A model generated the notes under the pieces. It searched no databases and was not told where the DNA came from. It saw nothing but the letters and a program-made list of their open reading frames with translations. The position numbers were made by a program, and so were the translations under genes. From an uncultured Flavobacteriaceae bacterium (GTDB taxonomy: Bacteria; Bacteroidota; Bacteroidia; Flavobacteriales; Flavobacteriaceae): DNA of 64,000 nucleotides. The stretch spans positions 62,001 through 126,000 of the forward strand of contig CANMFQ010000006.1 of NCBI GenBank assembly GCA_947497145.1. Reading direction: 5' to 3'. Each line of letters begins with the position of its first letter. Positions within the stretch are counted from its first letter, which is position 1. Below, one piece after another: positions 49,487-58,373 of this stretch.

Positions 49487-49514
49487 AGGCTCTGATTTTT
49501 CAGAGCCTTTTTTT
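49487..49514 (+). terminator. Strong rho-independent terminator without an obvious gene before it
   Basis: AGGCTCTGA and TCAGAGCCT form a perfect 9-bp stem around TTTT, followed by TTTTTT. It points along the plus strand. The nearest plus-strand frame ends 213 bases earlier, so a short non-coding transcript starting near 49380-49430 is possible. Confidence 0.8.
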
Positions 49515-49623
49515 AATTCATAATATTCCTGTAAACGTCGATACCGATTTTGTGGTCACTCACCATGCATTTGATGAATTCATTTCACTCCTATATATTT
49601 CAACAAATAGCAAAACGTTTATT

Positions 49624-50376
49624 TTACTTAACCCACTCTAAACTATTTTTAAGTATTGTTTGATATGCTTTAAGGCTATGTGCCCTTTCATCGTGCCCCA
49701 AAGTATTACCAATAATTTTAGCCTTATGGTGCTTTACTACCCATACTACCGGGAATTCTTCTCCTGACCCCAATCCTTTGCCTAGGGCAAGCACTTCTAT
49801 TTCGGTACCAGCAGGGTCTTTTTCCCATCGATACAACTCATCTACAATGCTAAAGGTTGCTGGTACATCTTTCATTAACGGATGATTCGGTTTTTTAACT
49901 ATAACTTCAAACTCCTGCAATTTCTCGTGCGAGCGCGAACCTCCTCCTACAAGCTCCTGATTATACTTAGGCCAGTCTTTCCAATTATACCACGTACTTG
50001 GGTGATTAATCAAAAGGTTCAATTTGCCTGAGTCAACCCCTTTGAAAATGGCATTTTTGACATTTGCATCCAACGGTTGATTATTGGTTAGCATTAGTAC
50101 ATCAACCTGGGGTATTAAAACACCTAACTCTTTTACATCTTCTGTGTAAATAACCGTGTTTTTACCCTCATCACTTAAAATTTCTCCATCAGCAATACCA
50201 AAAAATTTAAGAAAATCATGAGAGCCTCCACCCCCCATAATGGCAATATTGGTTGCGTTTTTTGCATTTGCAATAAAGTGACCTACAGCCTTGTTGGTTC
50301 TATAATTTTTCTTTAGGGTTGCGCAACCAAAGATGATCCCTAAAATCCCTAATACTATTGTTATTTTTTTCATCAT
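49624..50376 (-). CDS. ThuA-like lipoprotein
   Basis: A 250-residue protein with a lipobox (GIIFGC) and the ThuA fold, a class I glutamine-amidotransferase-like domain named after trehalose utilisation. Segments include AIMGGGGSHDFLKFFG, VYTEDVKELGVLIPQVDVLML-like strands, INHPSTWYNW, VVWVVKHHKAKIIGNTLGHDERA and a C-terminal LEWVK. ThuA family members act in disaccharide or sugar-derivative breakdown, often with keto-sugar enzymes. It is the last gene of a minus-strand operon, about 50 bases after the dehydrogenase-cupredoxin gene. The exact reaction is unknown. Confidence 0.82.
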   Translation of the reverse strand: MMKKITIVLGILGIIFGCATLKKNYRTNKAVGHFIANAKNATNIAIMGGGGSHDFLKFFGIADGEILSDEGKNTVIYTEDVKELGVLIPQVDVLMLTNNQPLDANVKNAIFKGVDSGKLNLLINHPSTWYNWKDWPKYNQELVGGGSRSHEKLQEFEVIVKKPNHPLMKDVPATFSIVDELYRWEKDPAGTEIEVLALGKGLGSGEEFPVVWVVKHHKAKIIGNTLGHDERAHSLKAYQTILKNSLEWVK

Positions 50377-50429
50377 ATATGTGTTTAAGATCGACTATGT
50401 ATATTCAATTTTAAGTACTCCAATGGGCA

Positions 50430-53129
50430 TTATAGCGCATTAGATTCTGGTGCACTTACAATAATCACCCCCTGCATTAATCGCCAATGTCCTGGAAAAG
50501 TGCAAACAAAAGGATAGCTGCCCGGAGTATCAGGTAATTTAAAAACTATAGTTTCTGATTCGCCTGGTGCTAACATCATGGTAGCGCCTAAAACGTACCT
50601 CGATTTTGGCACATAGTTCATTTTTTTTGCTTCTGGTTTTGTGACAAAACTATCAACCAAAGGCCCAAAAAATTCTAAACTGCCTGAATCAATGACAACA
50701 AGATTATGAGGCATCTGGTCTTTATTATTTAGCTGTAATGCTACCATTTGACCTGCTTTAGCATGTAAAACCTTCTTATCAAAAGCCATTTCTTGGCTGA
50801 CGGTATTTAAGGTAAACGAAACATCGGCTTTTATTTTTTTAACCTTCCCAATGCCAATATCAATGTATTGTTCGCCGCCAGTATTGGTACAATGTACAGC
50901 AATTACATTTTTGCCTTTTTTAAACAACTTCACTTTTTCTTCGTTTATCTTTAAATATTTATAAGTGCCACTAGCCCCTTTTTCCTCCATTAAAAGCATC
51001 CCATTTATAAACACCTCATAATCATCATCGTGAGTGATTTTAAGTACTGGTTCTGTCAATATTTCACTGATATTGACTGTACGCCGCATCCATATTTCTT
51101 TTGATGTCCATTTTGTGGTTGTATTTTCGGTATTTGTACTACCAAATAGTGTTTCTCCTTTTTGCCATGCGCTATCATCAAATGTTGTAGACATCCAATC
51201 TTCTGTAGGCTGCTCTTCGGTATAATTCCATATTGTTTTTTGCTCTTCTCTAGTGGGTATCAAAATTTCTACAGAGGCAGCATCCACAGTTTCATAATCC
51301 AACTCCTTAAAATAAATTTTCATCGCTGCTTTTAACCACTTATCATCACCAGTGGAGGGGTCATTAGCTACTTTTTGCATTTCAGCATACAATTCACTTG
51401 ATTCAGGCAATTCTCCTGCCTTTAGTATCGCCATTAAACGAATCTTAGGATCATTATCTGTTAAAAGACCTGATTCTACCAAGCGTTTACTACCATTTAT
51501 GGTATTAGGCAATAAGTTAATACCTGCTCTTTTAACAGCAAACGAAGTACTTGACAATGCCTTTATTACAGCTTCATTGGCAGCAGTATTATCACCCTTT
51601 AAAGCACCGAGACCATCCAACGTCCATAAAGCATGCAAAGCACTAACATTTAAACCATTTTTATCCGTTTTGGTATCATCTTTGGCCAAGGAAATCAATT
51701 CAGGAATTAATGCTACTTTTTTACCTTCTACAATTAAACGCTGTGCAGTTGTACGCCAAAACATCGTATTACTTTGTAATGCCGCTAACAACTTCTTGTT
51801 GTCAGCATCTTTTAAAGATTCAATTTCAGATTCATCAGCGTCTTTGTAAGTAATACGATAAATTCTTCCATGACCATAATCTCTAAGTGTATTGATATGT
51901 GCATTTCCTTCACCTTTATCTGCATTCCATATTTGATTTTCCATACCGCGCTTATCAGGGTTATGCTGAATTACAGGGTTATACCAATCAGCAACCCACA
52001 GATTACCATCTGGTCCCGTTTCGGCAAATACCGGAGCTGTCCAAGCATCTGTACTGGCAAAAATATTGCCCCCATCTTCTTCTTTATACCCTGCTCCATC
52101 TTTTACAATTTTAGCTATATGTACTAAATGCCCTGTTGGCTCACATACGTACATTTGGTTTTGGTAGGCTTCAGGATAGTTTCTTGCGGTATAAAAATTA
52201 GCCCCCGCAGCAGCGGTATAACCACCCCTTACATCTACCTGCTGTAACGGTATGGTGTCTACCGGAGTTATTTCATAATGGCCTTGAATAAAATCTGCAT
52301 TTTGTGTCCAAGAAGGCATTTCATCTAAATAGTCATAATACTTTAATGGAATACCCACATAGCAACAATGATTGTTGTTTGCTGTAGATCCAAATATTTC
52401 GAAATTCTCATTAAACCCTAATCCCCATGTATTGTTATTAAATTGCCCTACTGGTTGCAGAAAAGAACCATCTTTTGCAAATCGATAAACGCCCATTTTA
52501 AAATTAACAGACGTTTCTTGAAATTCATTTTCAAAACCCGAATACCCGACTGATCCCCAAATTTGATTGTCTAGTCCGTAGTGTAAATTAGCAGGGCCTG
52601 CATGGGTATCAAAAGTGCCAAACCCATCAAAAAGAACAGTACGTTTATCCATTTTATCGTCACTATTGGTATCTTGTAAAAAAACCATTTCAGGAGCCTG
52701 TGCCACTATGACACCCCCTTTTACCACAGTTATGCCTGTTGACAAACTTTGATTGGTTGCAAAATCGATAAACTTATCAGCCTTTCCGTCTCCATTAGTG
52801 TCTTCGCAAATTGTAATACGGTCTCCGCCAACGTCATTACCCAATCCATGGGGGTAATCTTTTGATTGTACTACCCAAAGCCTTCCCTTTTCATCCCAAG
52901 TAAAAGCAATCGGATTGATTATATTCGGCTCTGCTGCAAACAATTCAGCTCTAAACCCTTCAGGAAGTTGAATATGTTTTTGTGAATCTTCGGGACTTAA
53001 TGGCAGTTGTACCTTTGGTGTGCCTTTCGTATACATTAACGGTGGTGGCGGTTGTTTTTCTGCTGTACAAGCGAATACAAGAACCAATACCATTAATGCT
53101 GATGAAACAAATAACAGTGATTTTTTCAT
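50430..53129 (-). CDS. Membrane-bound dehydrogenase with fused azurin-like copper domain
   Basis: An 899-residue lipoprotein (VLVFAC lipobox). Residues about 50-430 form a beta-propeller of the PVC-type membrane-bound dehydrogenase kind with LPEGFRAELFAAEPNI, GRLWVVQSKDYPHG and CEDTNGDGKADKF. A HEAT-like helical stretch (about 440-610) and a galactose-binding-like domain (about 620-770) follow. The last 120 residues are a cupredoxin: His in QMPHNLV and the type-1 copper ligands Cys, His and Met in FVCTFPGHWRLMQG, closely like azurin. The fusion suggests that electrons pass straight from substrate to copper. No CxxCH heme site is seen. It shares an operon with a cupin, a TIM-barrel enzyme and ThuA. 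Confidence 0.85.
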   Translation of the reverse strand: MKKSLLFVSSALMVLVLVFACTAEKQPPPPLMYTKGTPKVQLPLSPEDSQKHIQLPEGFRAELFAAEPNIINPIAFTWDEKGRLWVVQSKDYPHGLGNDVGGDRITICEDTNGDGKADKFIDFATNQSLSTGITVVKGGVIVAQAPEMVFLQDTNSDDKMDKRTVLFDGFGTFDTHAGPANLHYGLDNQIWGSVGYSGFENEFQETSVNFKMGVYRFAKDGSFLQPVGQFNNNTWGLGFNENFEIFGSTANNNHCCYVGIPLKYYDYLDEMPSWTQNADFIQGHYEITPVDTIPLQQVDVRGGYTAAAGANFYTARNYPEAYQNQMYVCEPTGHLVHIAKIVKDGAGYKEEDGGNIFASTDAWTAPVFAETGPDGNLWVADWYNPVIQHNPDKRGMENQIWNADKGEGNAHINTLRDYGHGRIYRITYKDADESEIESLKDADNKKLLAALQSNTMFWRTTAQRLIVEGKKVALIPELISLAKDDTKTDKNGLNVSALHALWTLDGLGALKGDNTAANEAVIKALSSTSFAVKRAGINLLPNTINGSKRLVESGLLTDNDPKIRLMAILKAGELPESSELYAEMQKVANDPSTGDDKWLKAAMKIYFKELDYETVDAASVEILIPTREEQKTIWNYTEEQPTEDWMSTTFDDSAWQKGETLFGSTNTENTTTKWTSKEIWMRRTVNISEILTEPVLKITHDDDYEVFINGMLLMEEKGASGTYKYLKINEEKVKLFKKGKNVIAVHCTNTGGEQYIDIGIGKVKKIKADVSFTLNTVSQEMAFDKKVLHAKAGQMVALQLNNKDQMPHNLVVIDSGSLEFFGPLVDSFVTKPEAKKMNYVPKSRYVLGATMMLAPGESETIVFKLPDTPGSYPFVCTFPGHWRLMQGVIIVSAPESNAL

Positions 53130-53187
53130 TTTTGAATTATTTGATTTTTACTATTTTAAGAACTACATAGAAATACGTATCACACTG

Positions 53188-53598
53188 CTATTTTGGTAAC
53201 CGATAGCTTGCGTAAGGTTCATCTGTACTTACATCTATTGTCCCAGCTTCCCAACCATTGGCAGGAGACAAGATTGCTAAAAATTCAAGTTCACCATCAC
53301 CTGCATTGAACGTTGCATGCACAACATCAGCATCAATATATACTGAATCACCTGCTGTTAACAATTGCTTTTCATTATTAACCCATTGTTCTGCGCTTCC
53401 TTTTAAAATATATAGAATTTCATGCATTTTTGGATGTTTATGAAAGCTATGACTTCCTCCCGTTGGCATTACCACTTTCACCATATATGTACCTGCATTT
53501 TCAATAATCTCGGGGTGAAAATGCCAGTAATGATCTCGTCCAAAAACTTTCTCAAACAACAGGTCTTTTTCTTTGACAAACTTCCAATTCTTAGCCAT
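53188..53598 (-). CDS. Cupin-domain protein
   Basis: A 136-residue single-cupin protein. The metal-binding motifs GSHSFHKHPKMHEILYIL and DADVVHATFNAGDGEL are clear, so a 2-His/Glu/His metal site is likely. No signal peptide is present. It sits between the TIM-barrel enzyme, 10 bases upstream, and the dehydrogenase-cupredoxin gene. It may isomerise or bind a small carbohydrate-like intermediate. The exact role cannot be read from the sequence. Confidence 0.85.
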   Translation of the reverse strand: MAKNWKFVKEKDLLFEKVFGRDHYWHFHPEIIENAGTYMVKVVMPTGGSHSFHKHPKMHEILYILKGSAEQWVNNEKQLLTAGDSVYIDADVVHATFNAGDGELEFLAILSPANGWEAGTIDVSTDEPYASYRLPK

Positions 53599-53608
53599 GA
53601 ATACACTG

Positions 53609-54469
53609 TTAAATGGTTATTGATTTGAATTCTTTTGTTAAATCAGTTAGTGATTTTTCAACCCCCATTCTTTCCAAAGAAGATGCTCCTACAAAACCAT
53701 GTAAACCATTGGTATGTTCTAGTGTATACCTCACATCTTCTGGAGTATTAATAGGTCCGCCATGAGCAAGAAAAAAGGTGTCGTGATTTGCCTTTTTCAC
53801 AGCGTCTATAATCGCTTGAGTACGTTCAAGCGCAGCATCGATAGAAACAGTTGCCCCAGTAACGCCAATCGATCCGCCAACGGTTGTGCCTACGTGCGCA
53901 ATAATCGCATCAGCCCCAGCGTCGGCCATTTGTACCGCTTCTTCTGGTTTTGCAACATAAACGATAGAAAACAAATCCATTTTAGTAGCTAAGTTTACCA
54001 TGTCAACCTCTTTTTGAAAACTCATACCAGTCTCTTCTAATACATTCCTAAAATGGCCGTCTATAATAGAATGAGTAGGAAAGTTATTTACTCCTGAAAA
54101 CCCCATATCCTTGACTTTTCCAAGAAAATGCCACATTCTTCTACGTGGATCACTACCATGTACACCGCATATTACAGGAACCTCTTCGACTATGGGTAAC
54201 ACTTCAAACTCTCCAATTTCCATAGCTACCGCATTAGCATCTCCATAAGCCATCATACCAGCAGTAGAGCCATGACCTGCCATTCTAAAACGACCCGAAT
54301 TGTATATAATAATAAGGTCAGCACCTCCCTTTTCAATGAATTTCGCACTGATACCCGTTCCCGCTCCTGCGGCGATTATCGCTTTCTTTTGATTAATTAC
54401 CAACTGTAATCTATCTCTAACTTCTTGTTTTGTATACGGGTTTCCTTTTCCCGTCCATGGATTTGGCAT
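53609..54469 (-). CDS. TIM-barrel enzyme of the PEP-hydrolase-like family (PF09370 type)
   Basis: A 286-residue cytoplasmic TIM-barrel protein. Motifs include IAAGAGTGISAKFIEKGGADLIIIYNSGRFRMAG, GVHGSDPRRRM, GVNNFPTHSIIDGHFR, AGADAIIAHVGTTVGGS and GFVGASSLERMG. I recognise this as the family named phosphoenolpyruvate hydrolase-like, whose members often stand next to Tm-1-like proteins. No such partner is present here. The reaction is not well established, and C-C bond cleavage or hydrolysis of an acid phosphate has been proposed. It is the first gene of the four-gene operon. Confidence 0.82.
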   Translation of the reverse strand: MPNPWTGKGNPYTKQEVRDRLQLVINQKKAIIAAGAGTGISAKFIEKGGADLIIIYNSGRFRMAGHGSTAGMMAYGDANAVAMEIGEFEVLPIVEEVPVICGVHGSDPRRRMWHFLGKVKDMGFSGVNNFPTHSIIDGHFRNVLEETGMSFQKEVDMVNLATKMDLFSIVYVAKPEEAVQMADAGADAIIAHVGTTVGGSIGVTGATVSIDAALERTQAIIDAVKKANHDTFFLAHGGPINTPEDVRYTLEHTNGLHGFVGASSLERMGVEKSLTDLTKEFKSITI

Positions 54470-55473
54470 ACTATCTTATTTTTTAATGTTTGGTTACGTA
54501 TTTATTTTATTATTCCTAAAGTTTTAAGCTGTTTTACATTCTGACTTAAAATCACCTTGTTTTACACTCCCTTTAAACCTCATCAGCTCGTTTTAATACA
54601 TAAAGAGGATTCAACTAATTAAAAACTGGGAATATTACAAGTGAAAACTATCTCTCGATAACTCCGTCTATTTTAAAAATTGGTTCGATTACTATAATCA
54701 TAGGATATTTGCTGCCTTGGCAGTCCGTATTAACACCTAAATGGCATTTGGAACATAAGGCGAATTAAACTACTAAAGTATTTTTGGCTTTTTATGCTTC
54801 TTTTTGATTGTTGACAACTAAAATACAAAAAGCGAAGTAAATTTTAGAAGCTAACTACTTTATATAGAACTTTTTGAGTTGCTTAGCTATGGCTATGCTG
54901 CAAAAAAATGACTTCATTACGGCACAGCAACCATAATGCTCGGGTTCAAACAAAAAATCAAAATGAGTGCATAGAACCAAATATTACTTCGGACTATATT
55001 CTCATTATAGATTTGAATTAAGACCGTTGCAAGAGGGTGGATGATTTTGCTCTTTTGAGTTGTTTTTTTACGTCTTTTTATTGTTTTTATGGTGTGTTCA
55101 CCTCTTATGCAAGGGTAAATCCTCTTAATTTTTAGAATTAGACACAATTATCCATGGACTTCGATATAAATTATAGCATATAGGTTCCATCAGGTTTTGC
55201 GTATGCATTTTATCAATTTTGAAAATTTCACAGACCGCCGACAAAGCAGATTTTCACCTTTGGTATTGTCTCCACATAACACTCCTGAATTCCCAGAAAT
55301 ATACGCCCCGACCGATGGATTTATATTAAGTATTGGGCTTATTACAAAGCCTTTTGGGAATGAAGCGGATTGATAAATGCTTAACACATAGTTTCAAATG
55401 TTGCTATGTGGGTTGTTTTGTTTGGTGACTTTAGACTGAATTATTTAAAAATAAGTTTTGACGCTTAAGTCCA
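54470..55473. other. 1-kb region without a confident gene
   Basis: The largest coding gap in the window. Two short minus-strand frames (54917-55147 and 55190-55387) exist but have no starts, ribosome sites or family motifs to support them. The second, with SASFPKGFVISPILNINPSVG-like text, is less AT-driven than the rest and could be a decayed gene piece. CTGCC/GGCAG forms a small hairpin near 54712. No tRNA or mobile-element feature is seen. Confidence 0.4.
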
Positions 55474-56658
55474 TTATTTAACCACACTAAACTTATAAAT
55501 ACATGTTGAATTATATTCTTCGTCAGGTATTAAAAGTGTAGATGGAAAATGAGGTTGATTAGGAGAGTCTGGAAAATGTTGAGTCTCTAAACAAAAAGCA
55601 TCTCTAAAATTATAAGGTTTACCGCTTTTTCCAACAGCTTTGCCATCTAAAAAATTCCCTCCATAAAACTGCAACCCTGGTTCATCCGTATATACCTCCA
55701 TAACACGTCCACTTATAGGCTCCGTAACCCTAGCCGCCAATACTAGACCATCTACATTTTTTGGCAAATCCTTATTTAAAACAAAATTATGATCATAACC
55801 TTTACCAAAATCTAATTGTTGATTATTGATAGTCAAATCCCTTCCAATCGGTTTTGAAGTTGTAAAATCAAAAGGAGTATTAGTGACAAGTGCTAACTCA
55901 CCATTAGGAATTAAAGTTTCATCCACAGGCGTATATTTATTGGCATTAATCATTAACAAATGATTATTAATCGTTCCATTGCCTTCGCCTGTCAAATTGA
56001 AAAATGAATGATGTGTTAAGTTAACAATTGTGGGCTTATCTGTTGATGCCTTATATTTTATGACAAGTTGGTTGTCGTCTGTTAAAACATAATGAACCTT
56101 TACCATTAAATTTCCTGGATAGCCTTCCTCCATATCTGGAGAAATTCGACTAAACTCAATTTCATTATCTGCCATTTGTTTAGCATTCCAAACTATACTA
56201 TTAAATCCTTTATTTCCACCGTGCAAATGGTTCACTCCGTTGTTTGTAGCTAAATGATATTCTTCTTGATTTATGGAAAATTTACCCTTTGCAATCCTAT
56301 TTCCATATCGTCCAATGGTCGCTCCAAAATATTTTTCATCTGCCGAAATGTATTCTCTTAGTGTATTGAAACCTAAAACCACATCCTTAAACTTACCGTT
56401 TTTATCTGGAACCATTAAAGAAATAAGACGTTGACCATAATTTGTAAATGTAGCACTTACACCATTTATATTTTTAATTGTATAAAGAGCTACTTGCTTT
56501 CCATCAATTGTCGAATTAAAATTTTCAGCTTTTACAACTTTGTTTGATATTAAGTCTTCAGTTTTGTTTTCTCCTGAAACCAATGCAGCTTTTTTCTCTT
56601 TGCAAGAGACTGTGGCAAGAAAAAAAACTAACAATACGATATTTCTAATTTTCATCAT
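55474..56658 (-). CDS. galM: Aldose 1-epimerase (mutarotase), lipoprotein
   Basis: A 394-residue GalM-family protein that interconverts alpha and beta anomers of sugars. The lipobox (ATVSC) indicates membrane anchoring, so it acts outside the cytoplasm. Family motifs: FGATIGRYGNRIAKG, HLHGGNKGF, the catalytic His region in THHSFFNLTGEG, LQFYGGNF and the catalytic Glu in CLETQHFPDSPNQPHFPS. It follows the GH43 gene and the SusC/SusD, sulfatase part of the same minus-strand locus, so it likely prepares released galactose or a related monosaccharide for uptake. Confidence 0.92.
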   Translation of the reverse strand: MMKIRNIVLLVFFLATVSCKEKKAALVSGENKTEDLISNKVVKAENFNSTIDGKQVALYTIKNINGVSATFTNYGQRLISLMVPDKNGKFKDVVLGFNTLREYISADEKYFGATIGRYGNRIAKGKFSINQEEYHLATNNGVNHLHGGNKGFNSIVWNAKQMADNEIEFSRISPDMEEGYPGNLMVKVHYVLTDDNQLVIKYKASTDKPTIVNLTHHSFFNLTGEGNGTINNHLLMINANKYTPVDETLIPNGELALVTNTPFDFTTSKPIGRDLTINNQQLDFGKGYDHNFVLNKDLPKNVDGLVLAARVTEPISGRVMEVYTDEPGLQFYGGNFLDGKAVGKSGKPYNFRDAFCLETQHFPDSPNQPHFPSTLLIPDEEYNSTCIYKFSVVK

Positions 56659-56819
56659 ATTTATATATTTTATTTATTATTTAGTGAGGATAAATTTCAT
56701 ACCATTCCAACAGTTCCGTTTTCAACTCGCTGTTTTTTGTAGATATATTTGAGTCAAATTAGTATTTCCGCCTCCATCTTTTACTATATTAAACAACTAC
56801 ACATTACTACCATCAATAT

Positions 56820-56966
56820 TCATTCTCCTGTTTTCCAATCATGATTTTCACACCAAGATTTAGCTTTTTCTATTAACCACTTATTTGATATTTATTGATT
56901 TACTTCTTATGAGATTCCTATATTCAATCCAATAATCATCATTATGTGCAATAAATGATTTTTCAT
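56820..56966 (-). pseudogene. Possible remnant of a deleted gene
   Basis: On the minus strand a 19-residue frame reading MKNHLLHIMMIIGLNIGIS (signal-peptide-like) stops at 56907, and a second frame a few bases later, NKWLIEKAKSWCENHDWKTGE, ends at 56820. This could be the two ends of a secreted protein whose middle has been lost. It lies between GH43 and aldose epimerase, where a further hydrolase would be expected. The 350-base gap holds nothing else. Weak support. Confidence 0.2.
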
Positions 56967-57014
56967 TTTTGTATTTTGTTTTCATTTTTTTATATATAAT
57001 TTGTGTTCAACAAA

Positions 57015-57995
57015 TTATTCCATAACTGGTATGATAAGATTTTCTTTATCTACTGAAATATCATATATTTCTGACTTTTCATTCCAATTCAATTTTAATG
57101 GTACTATACGTGTTCGGCGAGGTGTAACTATCGAATCGGAATAATGCACATGATAGACATAATAAAGCTCTTGATCTTTTCCTTTAAAAATATCACCATG
57201 CCCAGAACCATTTTCATCAGAATTGGAACGATGTAAAATTGGGTTACCTTGATGCTTTTTCCAAGGGCCATAAGGGCTGTCTGATGTAGCATAGCCAACT
57301 GCATAATCAATATTCCTGAAGTGATTAGCAGAATAAAATAAATAGTATTTCTCCTTCATTTTTAACACAGTCGGTCCTTCCATTATCGGGTTAGATTTGT
57401 AATTTAGGGTAGCCTCCCAAGGTTCGGTTTGATCAAAACATTTCGTCAAAGTATCTGGCTTAATTTTACCGGTTAGCAAATCAAATTCGGCTACCCATAA
57501 ATAATTACCATTATTAAAGCGGACATGATATAAATAATGTTTGCCATCTTCATCCTTAAATAGAAAAGTATCAATATTTTTTTCAGATGTATCTATAGGT
57601 TTCTTGTGAGGCAGAACATATGGCCCCAACAAAGAATCAGAAATCGCAAGACAAGTTTGCTCATTAGAGGTATATGTTAAATAGTAATTCTTGTTTTCTT
57701 TAAATATTTGAGGAGCCCACAGGCCATGCTTTCCAATATAAGTGTCTTCTTTTTTTAATATCATGAATAATGAATCTTTACCTGGGGTTTTCCATGTCTT
57801 TAGGTCATTTGATTCATACATAGCAAAGCCCAAAGGCTCTCTATTTTTAGTACCAGTTAAGTAATATTTACCATTTTCAACATAAATAGTTGGGTCGGCT
57901 AGAAAAATCTCTTTTTTAGTCTGTTTTTTTTCTTTAACCGCGCAGGAGTTAAAAATAGTAATTATAAAAAGTATAAGTACATGTCTAATTTTCAT
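57015..57995 (-). CDS. GH43-family glycoside hydrolase, lipoprotein
   Basis: A 326-residue five-bladed beta-propeller enzyme. The catalytic residues of GH43 are visible: base Asp34 in FLADPTIYV, Asp142 in NIDTFLF and acid Glu206 in PIMEGPTV. The lipobox IFNSC (Cys18) anchors it. GH43 enzymes remove arabinofuranosyl, xylosyl or galactosyl residues. It lies after an S1 sulfatase and SusC/SusD, before an aldose epimerase, all in one direction, so it is a locus enzyme for a sulfated polysaccharide. Linkage is not readable. Confidence 0.9.
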   Translation of the reverse strand: MKIRHVLILFIITIFNSCAVKEKKQTKKEIFLADPTIYVENGKYYLTGTKNREPLGFAMYESNDLKTWKTPGKDSLFMILKKEDTYIGKHGLWAPQIFKENKNYYLTYTSNEQTCLAISDSLLGPYVLPHKKPIDTSEKNIDTFLFKDEDGKHYLYHVRFNNGNYLWVAEFDLLTGKIKPDTLTKCFDQTEPWEATLNYKSNPIMEGPTVLKMKEKYYLFYSANHFRNIDYAVGYATSDSPYGPWKKHQGNPILHRSNSDENGSGHGDIFKGKDQELYYVYHVHYSDSIVTPRRTRIVPLKLNWNEKSEIYDISVDKENLIIPVME

Positions 57996-58373
57996 AGTTT
58001 TTTTAATATTTATCTCTAATATTTAAGTTTCATAGTTAGTCCAATAATTAGGACACTATTTATTTTAAGTATCTATTGGTGTTTTTTTTCTATCTATATT
58101 GTCTGAAACAATGGCAATTATATTTGGTCATTCATCTTTTTTTTGTGAAGCGAACTGACAAAAAGATGACCAAACCTAAATTGACCAACTGTTAGGTGAT
58201 TTTTATCTTCTTAGCGCATTACTTAATTAGATACAACATCCCCTTTTATGAACTAAACACCTTGCCTATAAGCGTTAGAGCTTGTAATTGCTATTACTCT
58301 TCCATTGTTTAGGATTTCAGTAGGGGTTTTGGTGCTACAACACCAATTGTTTGATATAATCTTCATTGAATTA
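57996..58373. other. Intergenic region with a bulged hairpin
   Basis: About 380 bases between sulfatase and GH43. TTTGGTC..ATCTTTTT (58123-58143) and AAAAAGATGACCAAA (58159-58173) pair with a four-base bulge, downstream of the sulfatase stop on the minus strand. It may end or stabilise the upstream mRNA. GTCC/GGAC forms a small hairpin near 58038-58053. No gene is seen. Confidence 0.45.
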
